A stretch of DNA of 64,000 nt from Pseudomonas massiliensis (lineage in GTDB: Bacteria > Pseudomonadota > Gammaproteobacteria > Pseudomonadales > Pseudomonadaceae), in contig NZ_CCYK01000007.1 in NCBI RefSeq assembly GCF_000826105.1, positions 1,302,001 to 1,366,000 on the forward strand, given 5' to 3'. Position numbers and translations under genes: made by a program. The notes under the pieces are model-generated. The model worked only from the letters and a program-made list of their open reading frames with translations. It made no database searches and was not told the DNA's origin. Positions 16,405 through 26,600 of the stretch are shown in pieces. Position 1 is the stretch's first letter. Each line of letters begins with the position of its first letter.

Positions 16405-18570
16405 ATGCGTACCCGCCTGCTTACCCCTCTGGCTCTGATCATCAGCACCTTCGCCTGTGCCCAGGCGAGTGCCAGCGGCGATGACAGCTGCTATCCGGAC
16501 TGGTCACCGCCCAAGCGCTCGCTGGAATCCTGCAACAATTTTCCCTTTCTCAGCCCTGGCAACGACAGCCGCGTGAACCTGCGGTTGTTGCTGTCGGATC
16601 GAAAGGTGCTGCCGCTTTCGCCCAATGGCGTGGCCGAGGATGAGCGCGCCACCGGCTACGGCCCGGTGCCGTTTCCCGTGTCGCGCCTGGCCGAGGATGA
16701 GTCGTTGGGCAAACCCAGCGATGACAGCGTTACGGCGGGCTTGATGGAGCAACTGCAACAGCTGGGGGTTGAGCGCGCAAGCCTTGAAACCGCGGGGGAA
16801 GCCTTCCTGGACGGAGAGGGTAGCCGCTGTCGCAGCAACACCGATGACAGCGCGGCCGCATTTGTCGAGCAGGTTGCGAAAAGCCCGAACCTGGCCAACG
16901 CCGAGCGTCAGGCCCTGGCGCAGGCGCGGCTCAAGCTGCTGGAAGCCTGCGCTTGGGAACCTCAGCAGCAGGCGACGCTCTTGCCTGAAGGCCTGGGCTC
17001 CCCCGAGGCTGAGGCCTTCGCGGCCTATCTGAAAGCAGCCGCGGATTTCTACAGCGGCCGCTTCAGCGAAGCGGAAGCAGGATTTGCCGCGCTGACGGGG
17101 CAAGCCCAGCCGTGGCTGAAGGAAGTAGGCACCTATATGGTCGCGCGCACACGCCTCAACGCCGCCCAGGCGGACGTATTCGACGAATACGGTGGGCTCA
17201 GGCAAGAGCGCGATGCCGCCAGCTTCGCCCCGGTCAGCGAGGCCTTGACCCATTACCTGGAGGCCTACCCGAACGGCCGCTATGCCGCGTCCGCCAAGGG
17301 GCTGGTGCGGCGGGTGCACTGGCTGGCGGGCGACAGGCAAGCCCTGGCCGCCGACTATGCCTGGCAGCTCACCGAAGCCAGTAATGAGCAACGCAGCGTG
17401 CCGCTGGAGGCATTGATCCAGGAGTTGGACAACAAGCTGCTCAGTCCGACCCCGGACGCCCAGGGCGCGCCGCTGCTTGCCGCCGTGGCCGACCTGATGC
17501 TGTTCCGCCCGGAGGGTGAGACCCCGTTCAGCGCAGAGCAGTTGCAGGCGCAGAAGGCGACCTTCGACCAACACCCCGGCCTGTACGAATACCTGCAAGC
17601 CGCGCGTGCCTTCTACGTCGACAACCAGCCTGGCGAGGCGCTCAAGCATCTGCCCGAGGCCATCCCGGAGCAGCTGGACTATCTTGCGTTCAGCCAGCAG
17701 GTGCTGCGCGGCCTGGCTTTGGAGGTCCAGGGCGATCGGGCCGCCGGGCAGGCCTTGTGGCTGAAGTTGATAGCTCGGGCGACAGCGCCCTTGCAGAACG
17801 ACCTGCTGCAGCTGCTGTTGGCGATGAACTACGAGCGTGGCGGCGAGCTGGCCAAGGTCTTCGAAGCTAACTCTCCCATCACCGCCGAGCAGGTACGCTT
17901 GATCCTGTTGGCCAAGGTGGCCGACGCGCCGCTGCTGCGGCGCCAGGCAGTCCAGGGCGTCAGCGCCAAGGAAAAAGCCACGGCGCAGTTCGTGCTGCTC
18001 TACAAGGACCTGATGCGCGGCCAGTACGCGGCCTTCGCCGACGACCTGGCCGCCCTGGGCGCCGCCCCGTCCGAGGAAAAGCTCGACAGCGCCCTGGGCT
18101 ACGCCTATGGGCCGGCCCAGACCTTGGCCCTGTTCAATTGGGCAGGCGGGAAGGGGCCGTCAGGCTACAGCTGCCCGAGCCTGAAGGAGACGGCCGCCGC
18201 CTTGCAGGCACGCGAGCATGACCCCAAGGGCCTCAATTGCCTGGGCGAGTTCATCCATCGTAACGGGCTGGATGGCATGCCACTGGACCAGCGCCCGGAG
18301 GCGGATCAGCTCGGTGGCACCGAGCCGGCATTCAAGGGAACCGTCTATTCGCGGCTGGAGGGATACAAGCAGGTGATCGCCGACCCGACCGCGGACCGCG
18401 ATGACAAAGCCTATGCCCTGTACCGGGCGATCAACTGCTATGGCCCCTCAGGCTACAACGGGTGCGGCGGCAGCGAGGTCGACCAGCCGGTGCGCAAGGC
18501 GTGGTTCAAGCAGCTCAAGGGCACCTACGCCAGCACCCCCTGGGCCAAGGCGCAGCGGTACTACTGGTGA
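16405..18570 (+). CDS. Exported TPR-like protein of unknown function (721 residues)
   Basis: A 721-residue protein with a clear signal peptide (MRTRLLTPLALIISTFACAQASA) starting at the ATG that follows CAAGGA. The mature part is soluble, rich in Ala/Leu/Glu helices resembling TPR or YfiO-like solenoids, with paired cysteines near the mature N-terminus and others near the C-terminus (NCYGPSGYNGCGG). Similar Pseudomonas proteins are sometimes labelled YfiO-like. Its stop overlaps the start of the DUF3142 gene, so the two are translationally coupled and probably act together in the periplasm or at the outer membrane. No catalytic motif is recognised. Confidence 0.7.
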   Translation: MRTRLLTPLALIISTFACAQASASGDDSCYPDWSPPKRSLESCNNFPFLSPGNDSRVNLRLLLSDRKVLPLSPNGVAEDERATGYGPVPFPVSRLAEDESLGKPSDDSVTAGLMEQLQQLGVERASLETAGEAFLDGEGSRCRSNTDDSAAAFVEQVAKSPNLANAERQALAQARLKLLEACAWEPQQQATLLPEGLGSPEAEAFAAYLKAAADFYSGRFSEAEAGFAALTGQAQPWLKEVGTYMVARTRLNAAQADVFDEYGGLRQERDAASFAPVSEALTHYLEAYPNGRYAASAKGLVRRVHWLAGDRQALAADYAWQLTEASNEQRSVPLEALIQELDNKLLSPTPDAQGAPLLAAVADLMLFRPEGETPFSAEQLQAQKATFDQHPGLYEYLQAARAFYVDNQPGEALKHLPEAIPEQLDYLAFSQQVLRGLALEVQGDRAAGQALWLKLIARATAPLQNDLLQLLLAMNYERGGELAKVFEANSPITAEQVRLILLAKVADAPLLRRQAVQGVSAKEKATAQFVLLYKDLMRGQYAAFADDLAALGAAPSEEKLDSALGYAYGPAQTLALFNWAGGKGPSGYSCPSLKETAAALQAREHDPKGLNCLGEFIHRNGLDGMPLDQRPEADQLGGTEPAFKGTVYSRLEGYKQVIADPTADRDDKAYALYRAINCYGPSGYNGCGGSEVDQPVRKAWFKQLKGTYASTPWAKAQRYYW

Positions 18571-19301
18571 CCATCAGGCACCTGGCGGCTGGGCTGTTGT
18601 TCCTGCTCTTCGCCAGCCCGGCGGTGGCCGGCGTCGATGCGGCAGAGCATGACGCCTTCTGGTTGTGGAGCGGCGTGCAGGCTCAGCCGGTATTGAAGCA
18701 GGCACGTACGCTTTACCTGCTCCAGGGCCAGGTCAGCACCCGGCGAGGCCAGCAGCGGGTGGAGCTGATCGCCCAGGGCGCGGGCGTGTCCCGTTTACCT
18801 CAACCCGAACTCTGGGTCGTGTATCGGGCACATACCCTGCGCTGGCCGGAGCCCGTTTACAAGAAGGTATTGAGCCAGGTTGAACGCTGGCAGGCGGCCG
18901 GTAACGCTGTGGTGGGTATCCAGATCGATTTCGATGCGCGCACGCGTTATCTCTCCGAGTACGTCGCCTTTCTCAATGACCTGCGTCAGCGCCTGCCGTC
19001 TCACTACCGGCTCAGCATTACCGGATTGATGGACTGGAGCAGCAACGCCGACCCCGACGCCATTGCCCAGCTCAAGGGCGTGGTGGACGAGGTGGTAGTA
19101 CAGACCTATCAGGGCCGCCAGAGCATTCCTGACTATGGCGCCTACCTCCCGCGCCTGGCGCGCCTTGGGTTGCCCTTCAAGGTTGGGCTGGTCCAGGGCG
19201 GCCAATGGAAAGCCTTGGATGCGCTGGAGCGCAGCCCCTGGTTTAGAGGCTATGTGGTGTTTCTTCAGAATGGCCCAGGGTTCAGCCAGCCGGGCCGGTA
19301 G
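18567..19301 (+). CDS. DUF3142 domain protein, exported
   Basis: A 244-residue protein starting with GTG inside the stop region of the upstream gene (GTGA overlap). A signal peptide ends near SPAVAG. The remainder (FWLWSGVQAQP, VVGIQIDFDARTRYLSEY, SITGLMDWSSN, EVVVQTYQGR) matches the DUF3142 family, which has a TIM-barrel, glycosidase-like look with acidic residues at strand ends (QIDFDA; EVVVQTY). A carbohydrate-related role is possible but unproven. Coupling to the TPR-like partner is the main functional clue. Confidence 0.8.
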   Translation: MTIRHLAAGLLFLLFASPAVAGVDAAEHDAFWLWSGVQAQPVLKQARTLYLLQGQVSTRRGQQRVELIAQGAGVSRLPQPELWVVYRAHTLRWPEPVYKKVLSQVERWQAAGNAVVGIQIDFDARTRYLSEYVAFLNDLRQRLPSHYRLSITGLMDWSSNADPDAIAQLKGVVDEVVVQTYQGRQSIPDYGAYLPRLARLGLPFKVGLVQGGQWKALDALERSPWFRGYVVFLQNGPGFSQPGR

Positions 19302-19373
19302 CGATCGCTGACCGGCGCTATAAGCTCAGGCCACTGCAAAGGCGGGCCTGCGTCGCCAGATGCGCTGCGCGAC

Positions 19374-20375
19374 TCACATGGGCAGCGTCTGATCAGGCGC
19401 GCCCAGCAAGGCCACAGGTACCTGGGCATTGGCCGGGTCGGCGAATACGAAATTGTCCGCCGTCAGGGTATTGCTGAAGTCCCCACTGAGGGTCAACTCG
19501 AAGCGTCGGCCCAGACTATCGGCGTCATAGTCCTTCAGGTAGGTCACGCCGGCCTCGTTGACCCACACTGCCAGGGTGCCGTCGTGTCCGTCGCCCAGGC
19601 CAGTGAAGCCCAGGGCAGAGACGTCGATGCGGTCGTTGCCTGGGTCGAAGCCCAGGATGCGGTCGCTGAAGGTCTGGGTGTCGTCGCGGTAGCTGTCGCG
19701 TATCGAGGTATAGCGGTAGGTATCGAACCCCAGCGAGCCAAACAGCCGGTCTCGGCCCTCGCCGCCATCGAGCAGATCATTGGCCAGGCCGCCATGAAGA
19801 CGATCGTTGCCTCGATTGCCAAGCAGTTCGCCGGCAACGTTGCCAGCGATCAAGGTATCGCCATAACTGCCGTCATTGAGCACCGGGCGGATGAAGTAAA
19901 GATCCAGGCGCGCGGTGGCTACCACCCCTTCGAGCACAACCTCGAAACGATGCCCGTTGGCATCCGCCTCGAAGCTCTTGAGGTAGGTTCGGTTCGCTTG
20001 CGCGTCGACCCGCAAGGCCAGGGTGTTGTTATAACCGTCACCCAGGCCGGCGAACCCCAGGTCGATCAGGTCCAGCGACTCGCGAAGCGGGTCCAGGCCC
20101 CGGATATGGTCACTGAAGCTCTCACTGTCGGTGCGGTAGCTGTCTTCCCGGGAGGAAAACCGGAACACATCATTACGCGCGCCGCCAACCAGTACATCTC
20201 GGCCGCCACCCCCGTCGATGAGATCATTGCCGCCCATGCCGTAGAGGGTCTCGCCGGCGGCGGTGCCGACCAGCAGATCCTTACCGTCTGACCCGACGAT
20301 AGAGGGCGCGCTGGCGCTGAGGCGTGAGGGTTCGGTTGACGCTGTAGCAGGGGGGATGAGCGTGACAGTGTCCAT
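19374..20375 (-). CDS. RTX/R-module calcium-binding protein
   Basis: A 333-residue acidic protein made of two similar units of about 150 residues. Each has RTX nonapeptide repeats (GMGGNDLIDGGGGRD; GNRGNDRLHGG, LLDGGEGRD) followed by a block containing DSYR...FSD, FD...D.ID, LGF.GLGDG and (T)YLK...RFE. This is the R-module layout of AlgE-type mannuronan epimerases, without the catalytic A-module. Such proteins bind Ca2+ and leave by type I secretion. The ATG at 20375 follows GGAG by 6 bases and is preferred to an upstream TTG. The ABC gene 103 bases upstream is codirectional. A paralog lies at 62744. Confidence 0.82.
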   Translation of the reverse strand: MDTVTLIPPATASTEPSRLSASAPSIVGSDGKDLLVGTAAGETLYGMGGNDLIDGGGGRDVLVGGARNDVFRFSSREDSYRTDSESFSDHIRGLDPLRESLDLIDLGFAGLGDGYNNTLALRVDAQANRTYLKSFEADANGHRFEVVLEGVVATARLDLYFIRPVLNDGSYGDTLIAGNVAGELLGNRGNDRLHGGLANDLLDGGEGRDRLFGSLGFDTYRYTSIRDSYRDDTQTFSDRILGFDPGNDRIDVSALGFTGLGDGHDGTLAVWVNEAGVTYLKDYDADSLGRRFELTLSGDFSNTLTADNFVFADPANAQVPVALLGAPDQTLPM

Positions 20376-20478
20376 GACGATCTCCAGGCCCAAAGGAAGG
20401 CAGGTCCCTAGAGCCTAGGCCCATGGCGCCAGGCTGGGCGGTGCTTCGTCGGAAAGCACTGCCCGCGCCTTGGATAGG

Positions 20479-22314
<1,836 letters not shown>

Positions 22315-22421
22315 AAGGGTCTCCAACATGATGCCGTTGGAGGGATTTTGACATTGAATGGTTCATCTAGCTGCCTTCGGGTGGCAGATGCCTAGCTTTC
22401 GCGCCTATGGAGGCCAGCGGC

Positions 22422-22453
22422 GGCAGGGCAGGGCAGGGCAGGGCAGGGCAGGG
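22422..22453. repeat. Pentanucleotide tandem repeat (GGGCA)n
   Basis: About 6.4 copies of GGGCA in a row, lying between the ABC exporter start and the end of the next LysR gene and not inside any credible gene. Short tandem repeats of this kind change copy number by slippage. It lies about 110 bases upstream of the exporter start codon. Confidence 0.8.
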
Positions 22454-22560
22454 ATGCTAGCGACAGGCATTCAATTGCGCAGGTGGTTAGGCTGCATCAG
22501 CGCCGCCGGAGCCTCGCACTGGCGTACGAACTTGTCCCGTAGCCAGCGACATCATCCCGG

Positions 22561-23487
22561 TCATTCGGGCGTTTGTTGCCAAGCACCTGTAGCGGCCAAC
22601 CGGGCGTGCAGTGGCTCCAGCCGGGCCCGCAGCAGCGCATGCAGCTGCTGCACCGCCGGAGAATATTGCTTGCGGTGGGGGCAGACGAGATTGAGCGGCG
22701 TCGGTTCACCTCTGTACTCGGGTAACACCGGCTCGAGCCGCCCCGCCTCGATATCCTGGTGCACATCCAGCCAGGATTTGTACGCCAGCCCCTCGCCGGC
22801 GATTGCCCACCGCCGCACGATCTCGGCGTCATTGCTGAACAGCGGGCCGGCAACCTGCACCGTTTCATCGCCTACCCGCCAGCGGTCATAGAGGCGGCCA
22901 CTGAGCGAGTACAACAGGCAGGGGTGCTGGCGCAGCTCTTCCGGCGTGCGGGGTTTCCCGTGGCGCCGCAGGTAGTCCGGCGCGGCGACCAACACGCGGC
23001 GATTCCATAGGGCCAAGGGCAGCGCCACATAGCTGGCGTCGTCGAACACTCCGTAGCGCAGGGCGATGTCGACCGGGTCCTTGAACACATCGGCCACCTG
23101 GTCGGACACCAGCAGGCGAAGGTCCAGCGCCGGGTGCTGCCGACGGAACTCGCAGAGCCAGGGCAGTAGCAGGTTACGACCCAGGTCCGAAGGGGCCGAT
23201 ACCTGTAGCAGCCCCTGCAGTTCGGTGTTTTCTCGACGCATGCGGTCCTCGCCTTCCTGCAAGGTGGCCAGTACTTCCCGCGCAAAAGGCAGGTACTGCT
23301 CCCCTTCGGCGGTCAACCGCAGGCTGCGGGTCGAGCGGGCGAACAGGCGTACGTCCAGGTCGCGCTCCAGGCGCTTGATCGCGGCGGCAACCTGCCCAGG
23401 CAGCAAGCCCACCTCACGCGCCACGTTCGAAAAGCTGCCCAGGGCGGCGGTGCGCACAAATAGCTGGAGGTCTTCGAAGCGAACCAT
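22561..23487 (-). CDS. LysR-type regulator of the quinone oxidoreductase operon
   Basis: A 308-residue LysR protein: MVRFEDLQLFVRTAALGSFSNVAREVGL begins the DNA-binding domain, followed by PGQVAAAIKRLERDLDVRLF and an effector domain from about residue 90. The start at 23487 has GGA 6 bases upstream; an ATG two codons earlier is an alternative. It is divergent from the alcohol dehydrogenase-like gene at 23600 and is its probable regulator. It belongs to the large LysR subgroup that controls quinone/aldehyde oxidoreductases, though the inducer is unknown. Confidence 0.9.
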   Translation of the reverse strand: MVRFEDLQLFVRTAALGSFSNVAREVGLLPGQVAAAIKRLERDLDVRLFARSTRSLRLTAEGEQYLPFAREVLATLQEGEDRMRRENTELQGLLQVSAPSDLGRNLLLPWLCEFRRQHPALDLRLLVSDQVADVFKDPVDIALRYGVFDDASYVALPLALWNRRVLVAAPDYLRRHGKPRTPEELRQHPCLLYSLSGRLYDRWRVGDETVQVAGPLFSNDAEIVRRWAIAGEGLAYKSWLDVHQDIEAGRLEPVLPEYRGEPTPLNLVCPHRKQYSPAVQQLHALLRARLEPLHARLAATGAWQQTPE

Positions 23488-23599
23488 CTTCATTCCGCGA
23501 GTGAAAGTGTTAGCCAATTTTGCGACTTTTTCAAAAGGCTTGGGAAGCTGAAGATGGCCCCACATTCCGCTTCGCCTTTTATCTACAGGGATTGCCCCC

Positions 23600-24610
23600 A
23601 TGAAAGCTATCGTCTTCACCGAACACGGTCTGCCCATCGACGACCCGCGCGCCCTTTACGACAGCGAGCTGCCGGCACCCACTCCCGGCCCCCGCGACCT
23701 GCTGGTGGAGGTGCGGGCCATTGCGGTGAACCCGGTCGATACCAAGGTGCGCGCCGGCTCCGGCAGCACCGGTCAGCCGAAGGTGCTCGGCTGGGACGCG
23801 GTCGGCAGGGTGCGGGCGGTGGGCAGCGAGGTCACGCTGTTCGAGCCGGGTGACGAGGTTTTCTATGCCGGTGCCATCGATCGACCTGGCAGCTACAGCG
23901 AACTTCACGTGGTGGACGAGCGCATTGTGGGTCATAAGCCACTCAGCCTCGACGACGCCAGCGCCGCGGCTCTGCCCCTGACGTCCATTACCGCCTGGGA
24001 GCTGTTGTTCGACCGTCTCGGCATCGCCGAAAAGGGTGGCGTAGGGCAAAGCCTGCTGATTCTCGGTGCTGGCGGCGGCGTGGGTTCCATCCTGACCCAG
24101 CTGGCCCGCCAGCTCACAGGGCTGACCGTCATTGGCACCGCGTCGAGGCCGCAAACCCGCGAATGGGTCAGCGCCCTGGGTGCTCATCACGTGATCGACC
24201 ACAGCCAGCCACTGGCCGAGCAACTGGGCCAGATCGGCATCGATGCGGTGGACCATGTCATCAGCCTCACCCATACCGATAGCTATCTGCCGCAACTGAT
24301 CGACATCCTGCGGCCCCAGGGCAACCTGGCGCTGATCGACGATCCGGCGGTACTGGACGTGGTGCCGCTCAAGCGCAAGTCGCTCGCGCTGCACTGGGAA
24401 CTGATGTTCACCCGTTCCCTGTACCAGACGGCTGACATGATCAAGCAGCACGAATTGCTCGAGCGCGTGGCGCGGCTGATCGACAGCGGCGTGCTCAAGA
24501 CCACCCTGGGCGAACACTTCGGTCGTATCGAGGCGGCTAACCTGCGGCGCGCCCACGCCCTGATCGAAAGCGGCAAGGCCCGAGGCAAGATCGTCCTCGA
24601 AGGCTTCTGA
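23600..24610 (+). CDS. Zinc-type alcohol dehydrogenase/quinone oxidoreductase family protein
   Basis: A 336-residue MDR-superfamily NAD(P)H oxidoreductase (MKAIVFTEHGLPIDDP at the start; AIAVNPVDTKVRAG; LGWDAVGRVRAVGSEV). The Rossmann dinucleotide site is LILGAGGGVGSILTQLAR around residues 150-167. Catalytic zinc ligands are not evident, so it is more likely a quinone or enone reductase than a true alcohol dehydrogenase. A CAGGGA ribosome site precedes the start. It opens a three-gene operon with the MRJP-like and nitroreductase genes. Confidence 0.87.
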   Translation: MKAIVFTEHGLPIDDPRALYDSELPAPTPGPRDLLVEVRAIAVNPVDTKVRAGSGSTGQPKVLGWDAVGRVRAVGSEVTLFEPGDEVFYAGAIDRPGSYSELHVVDERIVGHKPLSLDDASAAALPLTSITAWELLFDRLGIAEKGGVGQSLLILGAGGGVGSILTQLARQLTGLTVIGTASRPQTREWVSALGAHHVIDHSQPLAEQLGQIGIDAVDHVISLTHTDSYLPQLIDILRPQGNLALIDDPAVLDVVPLKRKSLALHWELMFTRSLYQTADMIKQHELLERVARLIDSGVLKTTLGEHFGRIEAANLRRAHALIESGKARGKIVLEGF

Positions 24611-24654
24611 CCTGCCTTTCCCAGCCTTCTCGTTGCCAATGTAGAGAACCTGTC

Positions 24655-25836
24655 ATGCTGATCGAAACCTTGCTTCGCCGCTCCGCCCTGGCCTTGGCCC
24701 TTCTGAGCCCGGCCGCCTTCGCCGTGCAGGTGCAGCCATTGCCGGCCAGCGCCGCCGCGGAAAAACCCGTCGGCGTACTGGACCTGGTGCATGCCTTCCA
24801 TGACGCCATGCCCACCGGAGTCACCGTGAGCGAAACCGGGCGCATCTTCGTGAACTTCCCTCGCTGGGGCGACGAGGTGCCCTTCACCGTGGGCGAACTG
24901 CGAAACGGCCAGGTGCAGCCATACCCCAACGCCGCCATCAATGTCGAGGACGCCTCGGACCCGGCCAAGGGCTTCATCAGCGTGCAGAGCGTGGTGGCCG
25001 ATGGCAAAGGGCTGCTCTGGGTACTGGACACCGCCGCGCCTGAGTTTTCCGCGCCCCACCCGGGCGGTGCCAAGTTGGTGGCCATCGACCTGGCAACCAA
25101 CCGAGTGGTGAAGACGCTGGTGTTTCCCCCCGAGGTGATCCTGCCCAGCACCTACGTCAATGACATGCGCTTCGATTTCCGGGTGGGCCGGGAAGGCACT
25201 GTCTACGTCACCGATTCGTCCGTCTCCGGGCCGGGCGGGATCATCGTCATGGACATCGCCAGCGGCAAGGCCAGTCGGCGCCTGAGCGGCGCGCCCCAGA
25301 CTTCCGTGGATCCTGCCTTCGTGCCCGTGGTGGAGGGCAGGCCGGCGCTTCTGAGCAAGGGCGCGGATGGCAAAACCAAGCCGCTGGGCGTGGCTTCGGA
25401 CGGCATCGCCCTGTCCCCGGACGGCGGTACCCTCTACTTCAGCCCACTCTCCAGCCGCCACCTTTACGCCGTGCCTACTGCCTTGCTGCGCGATCCGAGC
25501 CTGAGCGAGGCGCAGTTGCAAGCCGCCGTCCAGGACCTAGGTGAGAAAGGCGCTTCCGACGGGCTTGAAGCGGACGCTGACGGCGCGGTTTATGCCACCG
25601 ACTACGAGCACAACGGCATCCGCAAGCGCCAGGCCGACGGCCAGTGGCGGACCATTGTCCACGATCCCCGGGTGCTCTGGCCGGACACCATGGCCATCGG
25701 CCCGGATGGCTACCTGTACTTCACCGCCAACCAGCTGCATCGCTCGCCTGGCTTCAACGGTGGCCATGACCTGCGCAGCAAACCCTACAGCCTGCTGCGC
25801 GTGAAGATCGACGCCGCGCCTGCACCTACTCATTGA
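24655..25836 (+). CDS. Exported MRJP/Yellow-family protein
   Basis: A 393-residue protein with a signal peptide (ALALLSPAAFA cleavage region near residue 23) and a six-bladed propeller fold of the major royal jelly/Yellow family. Supporting segments include PTGVTVSETGRIFVNFPRWGD near the N-terminus, YVNDMRFDF and DGIALSPDGGTLYFSPLSS. Insect members act on dopachrome or bind ligands; bacterial ones are annotated as SMP-30/gluconolactonase-like without a known substrate. It lies 44 bases after the quinone oxidoreductase, so a role in metabolism of quinone-like or phenolic compounds in the periplasm is inferred from context. Confidence 0.82.
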   Translation: MLIETLLRRSALALALLSPAAFAVQVQPLPASAAAEKPVGVLDLVHAFHDAMPTGVTVSETGRIFVNFPRWGDEVPFTVGELRNGQVQPYPNAAINVEDASDPAKGFISVQSVVADGKGLLWVLDTAAPEFSAPHPGGAKLVAIDLATNRVVKTLVFPPEVILPSTYVNDMRFDFRVGREGTVYVTDSSVSGPGGIIVMDIASGKASRRLSGAPQTSVDPAFVPVVEGRPALLSKGADGKTKPLGVASDGIALSPDGGTLYFSPLSSRHLYAVPTALLRDPSLSEAQLQAAVQDLGEKGASDGLEADADGAVYATDYEHNGIRKRQADGQWRTIVHDPRVLWPDTMAIGPDGYLYFTANQLHRSPGFNGGHDLRSKPYSLLRVKIDAAPAPTH

Positions 25837-25857
25837 TCCCCTTATTGGAGAACCGCC

Positions 25858-26511
25858 ATGCACCTGATTGACCTGGCCAAGCAGCGCTACACCACCAAGG
25901 CCTTCGACCCCAGCCGCAAGGTTCCCCAGGAAACCGTCGATGCGCTGGTCGAACAACTGCGGCATAGCCCATCGTCGGTGAACTCCCAGCCCTGGCACTT
26001 CGTGGTAGCCGCTACGGAACAGGGCAAGGCCCGCATCGCCAAGGGCGCCGAGGGAGGCTTTGCCTATAACGTGAGCAAGATCGTCAACGCCTCCCATGTG
26101 ATCGTGCTCTGCACTCGCACCGACATGCCCGAGGAACATTTGCAGGCACTGCTGGCACAGGAAGCCCGGGACGGCCGTTTCCCCACGGCCGAAGCCCAGG
26201 CTGGCCAGGACAATACCCGCCGTGGCTATGTGGCCTTGCACCGGTTCGATCAAAAGGACCTTCAGCACTGGATGGAAAAGCAGACCTACCTGGCCTTGGG
26301 CACGCTGCTGCTTGGCGCGGCCTCCCTTGGCGTAGACGCGACCCCGATGGAAGGCTTCGATTTCAAGAAGCTGGACGAAGAGCTGGGCCTGCGTGCCCAG
26401 GGTTACAGCAGCCTGGTGCTGGTCGCGCTGGGCTACCGCGCCGATAGCGACTTCAACGCCGGCCTGCCCAAGTCCCGCCTGCCCGCGGAGCGAGTGTTCA
26501 CCTATCTCTGA
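25858..26511 (+). CDS. NfsB-type oxygen-insensitive NAD(P)H nitroreductase
   Basis: A 217-residue FMN enzyme, the same length as E. coli NfsB. Family segments are LAKQRYTTKAFDPSRKV, LRHSPSSVNSQPWHFVV (FMN contact), the EKQTYLALGTLLLGAASLGVD helix and PMEGFDF. It reduces nitroaromatics and quinones by two electrons. It is third in the operon after the oxidoreductase and MRJP-like genes (21-base gap, GGAGAA ribosome site), which supports a shared detoxification role. Confidence 0.9.
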   Translation: MHLIDLAKQRYTTKAFDPSRKVPQETVDALVEQLRHSPSSVNSQPWHFVVAATEQGKARIAKGAEGGFAYNVSKIVNASHVIVLCTRTDMPEEHLQALLAQEARDGRFPTAEAQAGQDNTRRGYVALHRFDQKDLQHWMEKQTYLALGTLLLGAASLGVDATPMEGFDFKKLDEELGLRAQGYSSLVLVALGYRADSDFNAGLPKSRLPAERVFTYL

Positions 26512-26600
26512 CAAGGGGAAATACAACGGGCCTGGCGGTAGCCAGAGCCCGCTGGCCGATAGACCCTGTTGCAAGCCGTGTTGGACTGTTTCGCGCTCTT

